DNA of 64,000 bases, from the NCBI GenBank assembly GCA_038144425.1, contig JAYQNS010000003.1, positions 709,544 to 773,543 on the forward strand, given 5' to 3'. The position numbers and the translations under genes are program-made. This document shows positions 18,495 to 28,425 of this stretch, in pieces. Under the pieces are notes generated by a model. The model was not told where the DNA came from and did not search any database. It worked only from the letters and a program-made list of their open reading frames with translations. The stretch comes from Salivita marina. GTDB taxonomy: Bacteria; Pseudomonadota; Gammaproteobacteria; Pseudomonadales; Azotimanducaceae. Numbering within the stretch: the stretch's first letter is position 1; every line of letters begins with the position of its first letter.

Positions 18495-19213
18495 CTAGCG
18501 CTGGGGTCGCCAGACCAGATTGATGGTGGTGAGCGTATCAAGCTTCTCCTTATCGCCGATCACCTGGGAGTTCCGGCGTAGCTGGTAGGCGGCCTTCAGC
18601 GCGAGGGATTCGTTGATATCTACGGCAATCCCCAGTTCGTTCTGTAGGAAGGTGTTGTCCGTACCCGTTTCCAGCAGCGTCGCGTTGTAGAGCTGCGCCG
18701 TCGCGCTCAGGGTTCGGGTGTAACGCCCCTGAGCCCGGCCAATAAGGTTCGTATCGTCGCTTTCCCCCCGGGGCTGAGCCCGGCGAATGCCCGGCCCCAC
18801 TTCCAGCCGAAGGGTTTGGTCCGCATCCGCGATGGGGCGAAACCCGTAGGCGACGGAAACGCTGCCCTGCGACTTAAAGGCGGAAAAGTCGTCGCGCTCA
18901 TAGCGAAGGGCCGAAGCGAGGAAAGTCTCGGGGCCGAGATCCCGGCGCGCCGTGCCCGCGACTTCATAGCGCTCGGCGCTTGTTTCCCCGCTGTTTTCCC
19001 CCCGCAGGCCAGAAACGTGGGCCTCCCCTCCCAGCCTTCATAGCGCCCTTCCACGGCAAGCTTGCCGTTGATGGTGGTGGCTTCCGAGTTCCCCGTGGTG
19101 TTCACGAAGCCGAGCTCCCCGGAGGGGGTCCAGCCGGCGTCGCCGCTTAGCGCAGCAGGTGATGCGCCTAGGGTGGCACTGAAAAGGGCTGTGCCCCACA
19201 GCCAACGATTCAT
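18495..19213 (-). CDS. DUF481 (YdiY-type) outer-membrane protein, apparent frameshift
   Basis: Exported beta-rich protein: signal peptide (WGTALFSATLGASPAALSG), then the DUF481 opening GELGFVNTTGNSEATTINGKL and a C-terminal strand-rich part ending LTTINLVWRPQR. The frame breaks at a C4 run at 19025-19028: adding one base joins GRYEGWEG to a downstream frame reading HVSGLRGENSGETSAERYEV, giving 239 residues, normal for the family. I read this as one gene with a one-base loss. Function of the family is poorly known (salt-induced outer-membrane protein in some species). Confidence 0.8.
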
Positions 19214-19409
19214 GGGAAGTCCTCTTGGGTGACGTAGGCGGCGCTTAAGGCCGAAATAATGCGCCGGAAATTATGCCCAGGGCGAACGCTTGATAACAGG
19301 GCTCGGGGCCGTGGACAGGCCCCAGTTGCTGCCTTAGGCTCAAGGGGCGTGGCCAAAAGAGCAAAAAAGCCAGGGGCCGCGCAGGAAATGCCTCTGGGGA
19401 GGGGATAAA

Positions 19410-19630
19410 ATGGAGAAGGCACACCTTCGGGTGCTGGCCGCCGTGGTTGCGAGCGCAACCCTGGCCGGCTGCGCTACCCCGGGCCCATCGAACAGGCCCA
19501 TCTCAGCCAAATACGCTACCTGCGAGAGCAGTGTATGAATCGCATGGCCAGCACGCGACAGCCCTCGCCGCTGCTGCGGGTCTCGGCGATTCACCAGTGC
19601 AACGCCTGGTCCCGATCGAAGGTGCTCTAA
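19410..19630 (+). CDS. Small lipoprotein, apparent frameshift
   Basis: ATG with a strong ribosome site (GGGGAGGGG) starts a lipoprotein signal (VLAAVVASATLAGC) but the frame stops early. Adding one base in the GGG at 19481-19483 continues GCATPGPIEQAHLSQIRYLREQ and ends at 19630, a 73-residue lipoprotein with two further cysteines. Not a family I recognise. Too short for a firm call, but signal, lipobox and ribosome site together support a real gene. Confidence 0.55.
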
Positions 19631-19659
19631 GACGATGCGCTAGGCCTAGGGGCAAGGGC

Positions 19660-19734
19660 TGGTAGGGCGACCAGGAATCGAACCTGGAACTACTCCTTAG
19701 GAGGGAGTCGTTATATCCATTTAACTACCGCCCC
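19660..19734 (-). tRNA. tRNA-Arg (anticodon CCT)
   Basis: 75 nt with encoded CCA. The anticodon stem ACTCC/GGAGT closes a seven-base loop CTCCTAA, giving anticodon CCT (Arg AGG). The D arm TAGTTAAATGGATATAAC matches the argW-type tRNA of enterics closely, and the T arm is CCAGG-TTCGATT-CCTGG. The acceptor stem GGGGCGG/TCGCCCT has G-U pairs at both ends. argW is an integration hotspot elsewhere, but no integrase or flanking repeat is seen here. Confidence 0.95.
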
Positions 19735-19787
19735 AGCCGTGGCCAAGGATAGCAACCTCGGCCAGGGAAGACAGCGCGCTTGACCCC

Positions 19788-20950
19788 TTAGGTCGAGGGC
19801 GTAGACGGCGTAGAGACCGTCGGGGTAGACGGCGTAGAGACCGTAGTCGGGGTAGACGGCGTAGAGACCGTCGTCGGGGTCGACGGCGTAGAAACCGTAG
19901 TCGGGGTCGACGGCGTTGTCGACTCGCTTCCGTCGTCGCCTTGACCACCGTCAGTGCCACCGTCATCTAAGCCACCTGCCGGTGGATCGTCATCATCGCC
20001 CCCAGCGGCCGCTACGGAAGCAACGGCTACCGCGGCCAGGCCCGCAGCCACAGCGGTCGCGGCGGAAATCCCGGCGATCGCGCCCGCAGCCCCCGCGGCG
20101 CCTGCCGCGCCCGCCGCCCCAGCAGCCCCTGCGGCGGAACCGGCGCCTGATGCCCCCGCAGCGCCGCCTCCGCCAGCAGCGCCACCTCCGCCCGCGGCGG
20201 AACCCCCGCCTCCAGACGGTCCAGCTGATCCACCCTCGGCCGCCGATGCCCCTTCCTGACCCGTGCCGCCCCCTCCCCGGCAGCTGCCGGCGGCGGCCCT
20301 AACTCCAGGCTGAGGAAGCGATCAAGTCCGACGGGAACCACGGCTATTCCCTGCGGCGCAGCCGTCAGGGACACCACCCGAGCGAACTGGAAAGGCTGAT
20401 TAACCCCTAAGGTGAGGGAGCCGGCGCTGTTTTCCAAGGCGATGAGCCCTTCCTGCACCCCCGCGACCACTTCCGGTGCACCCGAGACTTCGACCAAGCC
20501 AAGGGCATAATCCGTGCCTCGAACCCCTAGCACCGCGAAAGGTGTGGCGACCCGATAGGCACTGGGCGCCGCTCGAGCAATTGCCCCCGTCGCGGAGCGA
20601 AAGCCGCCCTCGAGGAGCTCCGCCTCAAACTGCTCACCCCCCGCGACATCGCTGTAGGCCTGCAGGTTCAGCGCAGAACTCTCCGCAAGAGTAAGGAGGG
20701 CTCCGTCATCAAAGCGAAGCCTAAGCTCGCTTCCCGCAAGGGTCCTTAAGGTCTCTCCGGCCTCGAAACGCGCCCCCTCTCGAAGAAGCCGCCGCGCCCC
20801 GGTCCCATCGACCGCCGCGGCCCGCCCCTGAAGGTAGACCACCTCCCCGATTTCCGAGGCGGCCTTAGCCAATCCCGCCCCTCCAAGGATGAGAACCCCG
20901 AGGACCCAGGGCAGGCCTTCTCTACGAATCATCGACAACATGGTCAGCAT
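19788..20950 (-). CDS. FecR-domain protein with low-complexity C-terminus, apparent frameshift
   Basis: Exported protein: signal peptide (WVLGVLILGGAGLAKAA), then a FecR domain (about 35-190) with LREGARFEAGETLRT, LRFDDGALLTLAESS and TPFAVLGVRGTDY. A one-base loss at the C5 run 20269-20273 breaks the frame; restoring it leads into a Gly/Ala-rich stretch with a probable membrane segment, then GDDDDPP and Ser-Thr-Pro repeats, 387 residues in all. No sigma factor or TonB receptor adjoins it, so it is a stand-alone FecR protein of unknown ligand. Start could also be ATG 20941 or 20932. Confidence 0.75.
19795..19918 (-). repeat. 27-bp in-frame tandem repeat (STPSTPTTV units)
   Basis: About four and a half units of a 27-bp repeat (one 24-bp variant) in the 3' end of the FecR-domain gene, each encoding the nine-residue unit STPSTPTTV. 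Units differ by only one to three bases, so copy number could vary by slippage. Confidence 0.85.
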
Positions 20951-21055
20951 TCCCTTGCTTCCTAATATTTTGCCCCTTCTAAGCTACCGCAGCGGCCCGG
21001 AGGAAGGCCAGCGCTTGTGTTAGCCTAGCTTAACGAGTGTAGGGAGACAGCCGTC

Positions 21056-21504
21056 ATGAGCACCGCAGCCACCTCGCCCCTGACCCTTAACTGGCGCTGT
21101 AAGCACAGCTGGCGCCGGGCCTCGGTCAACACCAGCTGGTGCTTGCTGGGCTGCTCCATCGGGGATATGGGGACGATCGCCGCTTTCCAGCTTGGGGGAT
21201 GGCCCTGGGACCCCTTGGCCATCATGGCGTTGGCCATGGTGAACGGCCTTCTCACGTCCATTGCCCTAGAAACGGTCATCCTCAGCCGGCAAATGGCCCT
21301 CAACCTCGCGCTAAAAACCGCCCTGGGGATGTCGCTCATTTCCATGCTGGCCATGGAGGCCGCCATGAACCTCGTGGACCTCGCCATCACCGGTGGCGCT
21401 CAGCTCAGCGTCGTGGCCGTTCCCTTCATGCTGGCCGCGGGCTTTTTAGCCCCCTGCCCTACAACTATTGGCGCCTCAAGGCCCTCGGAAAGGCCTGCCA
21501 TTGA
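21056..21504 (+). CDS. DUF4396 membrane protein, apparent frameshift
   Basis: Small inner-membrane protein of the DUF4396 type: CKHSWRRASVNTSWCLLGCSIGD at the N-terminus, then hydrophobic segments (LAIMALAMVNGLLTSIALET, MSLISMLAMEAAMNLVDLA, VVAVPFMLAAGFL). A one-base loss in the C5 run 21450-21454 breaks the last codons; restored, it ends PLPYNYWRLKALGKACH at 21504 (149 residues). GGAG precedes the ATG. Family function is unknown; Cys/His pattern near the N-terminus suggests metal contact but this is inference. Confidence 0.75.
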
Positions 21505-21851
21505 TGAAACGGCTTTCCCTTGCGCTCCTTACCCTCGCTCTGAGCAGCCAGAGCGCCGCCGAAGGGCTCGCCCTGAACCCCGAGCCCCTAGAACGCTCCG
21601 CGCTTGGCGGCCTAACCTGTGCCCGGGTGCTCGAACTCCATGCAGAGGAAAACCCCGCCGCCCGAGTTCAGCTGGGGTCGCTCTTCATGGGCTTTGTGGC
21701 CGCTCTAAACGCCACCACTGGCGAGCGGCTCGGGGAAAGCCTCGATGGAGACGGTTACTACGTGGCGCTGGTGAACACCTGTTCTCGGAACGGTCGTCTC
21801 AGCCTTGCGGAGGGCCTCATCAAAGCCTACCAGGCCCTTCAAGGCCGCTGA
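21504..21851 (+). CDS. Small secreted two-cysteine protein, HdeA/Rap1a-like pattern
   Basis: 115 residues with signal peptide (LSLALLTLALSSQSAAEG) and two cysteines (LTCARVL and NTCSRNG) spaced like HdeA-fold or Rap1a/Tai-type small periplasmic proteins (C ... LGSLFMGFVAAL ... C). The ATG overlaps the restored DUF4396 stop (TGATG), so the two are probably co-translated. The fold suggestion rests on pattern only. Confidence 0.65.
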   Translation: MKRLSLALLTLALSSQSAAEGLALNPEPLERSALGGLTCARVLELHAEENPAARVQLGSLFMGFVAALNATTGERLGESLDGDGYYVALVNTCSRNGRLSLAEGLIKAYQALQGR

Positions 21852-21857
21852 GCTCGC

Positions 21858-24800
21858 CTAGTGGCGCTCGGGCTGGGCATCGGCCATAGCCTCGAGCGTC
21901 TGGGTAACGGCTTCCGGACTCCGAGTATGGGGCGCGAGCAGACGGTAAAAGGTGGGCACCACGCCCAAGGTCAGCACGGTCGAAAAGAACACGCCCGCGA
22001 AGACCACCACGCCAATGGCCATGCGGCTCTCCGCCCCAGCGCCGCCGCCGAGGATCAGGGGCAGTACCCCAATCACCGTGGAGATGGACGTCATTACGAT
22101 GGGCCGGAGGCGCAGCCGCGCCGCTTCCTTGATGGCCTCCTCCACCGAAGCCCCCGCGTCGCGTAGCTGATTTGCAAACTCCACGATCAAAATGCCGTTC
22201 TTCGCGGCCAGCCCCACCATCATGACGATTCCGATCTGGCTGTAGATATTCAGCGAACCTCCGCTCAGCTCCAAACCCAGGAGCGCCCCCACCACCGCCA
22301 GGGGGACGGTAAGCATGATGACGAGGGGGTGAATGAAGCTCTCGAACTGCGCCGCCAGCACCAGGAAGACCACGAGCAGGGCAAGGCTGAAGGTGACGAG
22401 CACGCTACTGGAGGATTCCTGGAGTTCCCGGGACTGGCCCTTGTAGTCGATACGGGCTTCCGTGGGGAGGGTCTCTTCGGCGATGCCCCTTAGGAAGGTG
22501 AGGGCCTCCCCAAGGGTGTAGCCCGGGGCCAGATTTGCAGAAATAGTGATGCTGCGCAGGCGGTTGAAGCGGTTGAGGGTGGCTGCGTCGGCGCCTTCAG
22601 AAACGGTCACCAAGGAGGATAGGGGCACGAGCTCCCCGCTTTTTGCAGCCCGCACGTACAGGTTTTCGATATCCCCGGAGTACGTCGGTCCGCGTCCTCG
22701 GCCTGGAGGATGACGTCGTATTCCTCTCCGCGATCAAGGTAGGTGGTGACCCGGCGCGAGCCCAGCATGGTCTCGAGGGTTCGCCCGACCTCGGAAACGG
22801 ACACCCCCAGGTCAGCGGCTCGGTTTCGATCCACTTGAATCAGAAGCTGGGGCTTTACCTCTTTGTAGTCCGCATCAAGGTTTAAGAGCCTGGGGTTTTC
22901 CGATGCCTTCGCCAGGAAGGCATCCCGCCATTCGGCGAGGGCCTCGTAGGTATCTCCGCCGAGCACAAATTGCACGGGCGTAGAAAAGCCCCGCTGCCCC
23001 AGGGCCGCGGGCTGTATGGGAAAGGCGCGCACCCCCGGCATCCCCATCAGGGAAGGAAAGAGGCCTCCGACAATTTCCTGAGTGCTGCGCTCACGCTGAT
23101 CCCAGTTCTCCAGGGAGACGATGGCGATGGAGTTATTGACCGAAGCGCCGGAGCCAAAGAGTGGCGTGCTGATCAGCACTCGGTAGGCCTCTCCCTTGTC
23201 CAGCAGCGGCAAAAGCACATTCTCCATATCCCGGGCGTAGCGCTGGGTGTACTCGAAGCTGGCGCCCTCGGGCGCATTCATAATTACGAAAAAGCTCGAT
23301 CGATCCTCCGTCGGAGCGTACTCCTGGGGCAGGCTCGTAAAGAGCTGCCATCCCCCGGCAACGACGGCCAGGAGAAAGCCCGAGACCCAGAGGGGTCGCC
23401 GAATCAGCCCTCCAAGGGAATGGCTGTAGGTCCTCGAAAAGAGGCTAAAGGCTTGGTCCACGAGGGCTGCAGGACCCGCTCGTTCCCTGGCCGGGCGTAG
23501 CAGCTTCGACGCCGCCATGGGCACGAGGGTGAGCGCCACGAGGCTTGAAAAGCAGACGGCGCCGGCGATAGCCAGGGAGAATTCAGAAAATAGCCTGCCA
23601 AGATTCCCCTCCATGAACGCGATGGGCACAAAGACCGCAACCAGCACCAGGGTGGTGGCAATCACCGCAAAGCCCACCTGCCGGGCGCCCCGGTAGGCCG
23701 CGAGGAGCGGCGGCTCCCCGGCTTCGACGCGGCGATAGACGTTCTCCAGCACCACAATGGCATCGTCGACCACCAAACCAATGGAAAGCACCAGGGCCAA
23801 AAGGGTCAGGAGGTTCACGGAGAAACCCATGGCCCAGAGCACGATGAAGGCCGCGGTAAGGGAGACGGGAACGGTAAGCGCCGGCACCAGCATGGCCCGG
23901 AAGCTGCCAAGAAATAGGTAGATCACGAGCACCACGAGCCCCGTGGCGACCAGGAGGGTTTTGTAGACTTCGAAGATGGCTTGCTCGATGTAGATCGAAG
24001 CGTCATAGCCCGCAACGATCTCCATACCCTCGGGGAGCCCCGAGCTCATGCGGGCCAGCTCAGCCTTCACACTTCGGGCCGTGTCGAGCACGTTAGCCTT
24101 CGCCTGCGCCGATACCCCGAGGCCGATCGTAGGAACACCATTCGCCCGCAGCTCAGAGCGGTCATTCGCCGGACCCACCTCTACCCGGGCAACGTCCCCG
24201 AGGCGCACCAGGTAGCCATCGCTGCCCTGGCGCAGCACGAGGGCCGCAAAGTCCCCCGCCGTGCTATAGCTTCGCTCTACCCGTACGGTGAATTCCCGTT
24301 CGAAGGACTCCACGGTTCCCGCGGGGAGCTCAACGTTTTCCCGGCGCAGGGCCGCCTCCACGTCGAGAACGGTCAGCCCCCGGGCCGCCAGGGCCTGGCG
24401 ATCGAGCCACACCCGCATGGCGTATTCCCGCTCCCCGCCGATGCGCACGCTGGCCACTCCGGACACCATGGCCAGCCGATCCTGCACAAAGCGCCGGGCA
24501 TAGTCGGACAGCTCGAGCTGGCTCAAGCGATCGCTTGAGAGGGATAGCCACATAATCTGCTGGGTATTCGCGTCGGCCTTGGCGATCTCCGGCGGGTCCG
24601 CCTCCTCCGGAAGCCGATCCACGGTGCGGGCCACCCGATCGCGGACGTCGTTCGCCGCAGCATCAATGTCCCGCTCCACCTCGAATTCCACAGTCACCTG
24701 GGACCTCCCATCCCGGCTGGCGGAGCTGATGGTGCGGATCCCCTCGATGCCGGCAATGGCGTCCTCGACGAGCTGGGTAATCTTGGTTTCCACCACCTGC

Positions 24801-24967
24801 GCTGAGGCCCCGGGGTAGCGCGTTTCCACGGACACGATGGGGGGATTGATATCCGGATATTCCCGCAGGGGTAGGCGGTCAAAGGAGAGCAGCCCAAAGG
24901 CAATGAGCAGCAGGCTCAACACCGCCGCGAAGACCGGCCGGCGGACGGAGAGGTCCGAGAGCATCAT
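21858..24967 (-). CDS. RND efflux pump inner-membrane subunit (HAE1/AcrB type), apparent frameshift
   Basis: Proton-driven multidrug-type exporter. Restored length 1036 residues, normal for AcrB homologues: N-terminal MLSDLSVRRPVFAAVLSLLL, TM4 proton-relay region ALVLSIGLVVDDAIVVLENV with paired Asp, and C-terminal half NIYSQIGIVMMVGLAAKNGILIVEFA. A single base is missing near 22680 (between AEDADR and SGDIENLYVRAAKSGELVPLSSL). ATGA overlap with the adaptor gene. No outer-membrane channel gene is adjacent, so TolC or similar from elsewhere is likely used. Confidence 0.92.
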
Positions 24968-26106
24968 GGCGAGGGCACTCCGCGGGGCCGAAGGCGATCG
25001 GCGGCGGTCACCGTTTCCACGATTCGTACCGGGGCACCAGAGCGCAGCCGCGCAGCGCCCTCAATGACGAGCCTATCCCCCTCTTCCACGCCGCCGGTGA
25101 GCTCCACGATGCCGGGACGGCGCACGCCCAGGGTGACGGGAACGATGTCGGCCACGCCATCGCGCACGCGATAAACCTGCTGCGTGGATCCGCGGGGCAC
25201 GAGGGCAGACTCGAGCACCATCAGGCTTTCCCGGGCGTCGCGCACTAAGTCGACGGTCAGGAGCATGCCGGGACGCAGGCGCCGATCTTCGTTGGCAATG
25301 GCGGCCCGCACCGCAACGGCCCGGGTAACAGGATCAACCCGGGGGCTAAGGAACGTGACCACCCCAGCAAAGGGCGCATCCCCGTAGGCCGTGGAACGGG
25401 CCGTGACCTCTGCGCCCACCCGCAGGGCCGTGAGGAACGATTCGGGGATCGAAAACTCAAGCTTGATGGGGTCAACGTCGTCCAAGGTGGTGATCACGCT
25501 ACCGGGACTCACCTGCGCCCCGAGGCTGACGGCGCGCCGCCCCAGCACGCCGGTGAAGGGCGCGCGAATTTCCCGGTCCGCGAGGCGGGCGAGCGCCCCA
25601 TCCACGCGAGCTTCCGCGCCCGCTACCCGCGCGGCTTGTTCATCCCGCAAAGACTGAGCCGTGGCATTGGTCTTCACCAAGGCGTCCAAGCGGGCCAGCT
25701 GCTGGCGCTGATCATCTAAATTCGCCCGGGCTTCCGCCAGAGCCGCTCGTTCCTCCACCGCATCGAGGCGCAGGAGCACGGCGCCGGCGTCCACGAAATC
25801 TCCTTCCTCAAAGAGGATCTCCACCACCCGGTCCGCCACCGTGGCGGTCACCAGGATGGATTCGTCCGCCCCGGCCGTGCCCACGGCGGCGAGCGTATCC
25901 TCAAAGGGTGCCCGTGCCACGGCGGAAACCACGACGGGGGTGGCCCCACCGCGCCGCGACGGCGCGCTGCCACCGGCCTTGGCGTCATCCTCCAGGAAGC
26001 TGAGAAGGCCCAGTCCGTAGGCAACGCCTCCCAGCGCCACCACCGCGAGCACCCCACGAAGCCAAACAGGCATAGGCACATCATCCGTTAAGTAAGAGGA
26101 CATCAA
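24964..26106 (-). CDS. RND efflux periplasmic adaptor (HlyD/MFP family)
   Basis: Links the RND pump to an outer-membrane channel. 380 residues: membrane anchor (about 15-36, WLRGVLAVVALGGVAYGLGLL), barrel-sandwich halves (EILFEEGDFVDAGAVLLRLD and DREIRAPFTGVLGRRAVSLG), short alpha hairpin between them, then the beta-barrel and membrane-proximal domains. First gene of the two-gene pump operon; 145-bp intergenic region upstream. Confidence 0.92.
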   Translation of the reverse strand: MMSSYLTDDVPMPVWLRGVLAVVALGGVAYGLGLLSFLEDDAKAGGSAPSRRGGATPVVVSAVARAPFEDTLAAVGTAGADESILVTATVADRVVEILFEEGDFVDAGAVLLRLDAVEERAALAEARANLDDQRQQLARLDALVKTNATAQSLRDEQAARVAGAEARVDGALARLADREIRAPFTGVLGRRAVSLGAQVSPGSVITTLDDVDPIKLEFSIPESFLTALRVGAEVTARSTAYGDAPFAGVVTFLSPRVDPVTRAVAVRAAIANEDRRLRPGMLLTVDLVRDARESLMVLESALVPRGSTQQVYRVRDGVADIVPVTLGVRRPGIVELTGGVEEGDRLVIEGAARLRSGAPVRIVETVTAADRLRPRGVPSP

Positions 26107-26257
26107 TTCTTACCAGCATTTTGGGCAGCCAGCCCGGCGATTGCCAGCGCTTCAGCGATGCCAAAAAAGGAGAAAAAGCGCGACCTTGGGGCGTCCCCAG
26201 GGCCCTGCTAGACTCCTCGCCTCGGGCGCCCCCTTCCCCACGCCTTAAGGAGTGTTT

Positions 26258-27460
26258 GTGGCCACCGCCCCCGCCTGGACCCTTCGCACAGTCGATCGCA
26301 TCGACGCCGTGGATCCCCTCGCCTGGGATCGGCTGGCGACGCCCCCCGAACGCCCCGCGAACCCCTTTCTAACCCACCGGTTTTTGCTGGCGCTGGAGCG
26401 CAGCGGCTCGGCCACGCGGGAGACGGGCTGGCAGCCCTTCCACCTGCTGCTCGAGGACGAGACGGGCGCGCTCCGGGGCGCGCTGCCGACCTATCTGAAA
26501 AGCCACTCGCAAGGGGAGTACATCTTCGACTATGCCTGGGCCGAAGCCTTTAGCCGGGCTGGCGGTCAGTATTATCCCAAGGCCCTCTCCGCCGTGCCCT
26601 TTACGCCGGCCACGGGCCCGAGGCTCCTCGTGGCCCCAAGCGACCCGGACGCCGCAGCCCTGCGCCGGGGGCTCGCAGAGGGTGCTCAGCGCATTACGGC
26701 CGAGCTTGGCCTGTCTCCCTACCACGTGAACTTCGTCAATGACGAAGACGCGCCCGCCCTCCAAACAGCGGGTTTTCTCGAACGCCATGATCAACAGTTC
26801 CACTTCACCAATGCCGGCTTCAGGGACTTCGACGGCTTTTTGGAAACCCTGAGCAGCAAGCGACGGAAGACCGTGCGCCGGGAACGCCGGGACGCCCTTG
26901 CCCAGGGCCTTACCCTCCGCTGGGCCACGGGTCCTGATTTAACGGCGGCCGACTTCGACGCCTTCTATGCCTTTTATCAGGACACTGGGTCGCGCAAGTG
27001 GGGCCAGCCCTACCTTACCCGGGCCTTCTTCTCCGAGCTGCTCGACCATCTAGCGGAAGACACGCTGCTGATCTTCGCTGAGCGGGAGGGCCAGCCTATC
27101 GCCGGGGCGCTGAACTTCATTGGTGGGGATACGCTCTTCGGACGGAACTGGGGATGCCTAGAGGATCACCCCTTCCTCCACTTCGAGGTGTGCTACTACC
27201 AGGCCATCGATTTCGCCCTGGCCCGGGGCCTCAAGCGGGTGGAAGCGGGGGCCCAGGGGGGCCATAAGCTCGCCCGCGGCTATCTGCCGCAGCGCACCCG
27301 AAGCTTCCACTGGATTGCCCACGACGGGTTTCGCGATGCGGTGGATCGCTTCCTTAAGGAGGAGCGCCGCTACGTGGCAGAGGAGCTCCGCTTCGGGGAT
27401 GCGCACAGCCCCTTCAAAGCCACCCTAAACCTAGACGCCCTACGCGGCGGCGCTCAGTAG
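26258..27460 (+). CDS. GNAT-like acyltransferase, COG3146 (DUF482) family
   Basis: 400 residues with the FemAB/GNAT-like double fold of COG3146: NPFLTHRFLLALERSGS near the N-terminus, the YIFDYAWAEAFSRAG and YYPKALSAVPFTPATG block, FLETLSSKRRKTVRRERR, and EAGAQGGHKLARGYLPQRTRS. Substrate unknown. GTG at 26258 is chosen because AAGGAG sits six bases before it; an in-frame GTG at 26252 is too close to the ribosome site. Converges with the next gene with a 7-bp overlap. Confidence 0.85.
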   Translation: MATAPAWTLRTVDRIDAVDPLAWDRLATPPERPANPFLTHRFLLALERSGSATRETGWQPFHLLLEDETGALRGALPTYLKSHSQGEYIFDYAWAEAFSRAGGQYYPKALSAVPFTPATGPRLLVAPSDPDAAALRRGLAEGAQRITAELGLSPYHVNFVNDEDAPALQTAGFLERHDQQFHFTNAGFRDFDGFLETLSSKRRKTVRRERRDALAQGLTLRWATGPDLTAADFDAFYAFYQDTGSRKWGQPYLTRAFFSELLDHLAEDTLLIFAEREGQPIAGALNFIGGDTLFGRNWGCLEDHPFLHFEVCYYQAIDFALARGLKRVEAGAQGGHKLARGYLPQRTRSFHWIAHDGFRDAVDRFLKEERRYVAEELRFGDAHSPFKATLNLDALRGGAQ

Positions 27461-28287
27461 CCCATATCGGCCCCGGCGTCATCCCCCAGTTCGCCGGCCG
27501 CCGGCGTTAGAGCCGCCTTCAGACGGCTAAGGAAACTTTCCACCTCGCGCCGATTGTCCGGGCCCATGCGCAGCACGAGCTTCTGCGCCGGGGCCAGGGC
27601 CTCGAGCACGGGATCGGCGAAGGTGTACATCACCGAAGGCTGCTTCAAGCGGATGGGGCCTTCTGGTCGCGGCGTAGTGAGCACCACGTCGATCGCCTGA
27701 CGCACGCGCACCAGCACGTCCGGAGACCCCACCCCAAGCTCACCGTAGGCAGTTTCCATGAGAGGAACGAAGCGCTTCAGAAGGGCCGCCGTCGCCTCCG
27801 GATCGAGGCTGGCAAAGAGGGCCCCAAACGCGTTGAAGCGGTCGTAACCGGCGGGATCAAGGGTTAGCACGGCGCGATCGCCTAGCCCTTCCTTCAGAAC
27901 GGGGAAGGCGTCCCGGGGGGCAAGGCCGGCCACGGGGGCGCGGAGCACCTGGCCCTGGGCTAGGTTCTCCACTACGGCGGTGAGCTTGCGTAGGAGCTGA
28001 TCGGTGCGCAGGAGCGTGGCCAGCACCGCGCTGTTGCTGAGCGGCGCGGCCCCGTCGCGAACGAAGGCATCGGACACGTCCAGGGCCGGGAGGGGCTCCG
28101 GTTCCGGCGCAGGCTCGGGCGCCGGCTCGGGCTCCGGTTCGGGCTCGGGCGGAGGCGGCGCTGGCTCGGGCTCCGGGACCACCACGGGGGCGGGCGCGGG
28201 CTCGGGCTCCGAGGGCAACAGCAAGAGCGCGCCGGCCAGCACCGCGAGGGCCGCGGCCGCCAAAATCATCCAATTTTTCCCAGCCAT
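27454..28287 (-). CDS. DUF3014 membrane-anchored protein
   Basis: 277 residues: short cytoplasmic start, a membrane segment at about 4-22 (WMILAAAALAVLAGALLLL), a long Pro-Glu repeat linker (about 25-65), and a globular DUF3014 domain with VSDAFVRDGAAPLSNSAVLA, LLRKLTAVVENLAQG, FAPLMETAYGELG-type helices and the acidic end GDDAGADMGY. ATG at 28287 has GGGGAG eight bases upstream. Family function is not known; the architecture resembles ZipA-like tethered domains only in outline. Confidence 0.8.
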   Translation of the reverse strand: MAGKNWMILAAAALAVLAGALLLLPSEPEPAPAPVVVPEPEPAPPPPEPEPEPEPAPEPAPEPEPLPALDVSDAFVRDGAAPLSNSAVLATLLRTDQLLRKLTAVVENLAQGQVLRAPVAGLAPRDAFPVLKEGLGDRAVLTLDPAGYDRFNAFGALFASLDPEATAALLKRFVPLMETAYGELGVGSPDVLVRVRQAIDVVLTTPRPEGPIRLKQPSVMYTFADPVLEALAPAQKLVLRMGPDNRREVESFLSRLKAALTPAAGELGDDAGADMGY

Positions 28288-28425
28288 GCAATGCACTCCC
28301 CGGCGTTGGGTACGAACAAATGACTCTGCCAGCTTATGCCAGCGGCGCCCAGGCGGCACCGTTTTGCGGCGCTTTCCATTATCATTCCACCATTGCCCAA
28401 GCTTTGCCCAGGCAGGAGTCAAGGA

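Noticed and set aside
19660..19734. tRNA-Arg as a site of an integrated element
   Set aside because: No integrase, no repeated tRNA 3' end and normal chromosomal genes on both sides.
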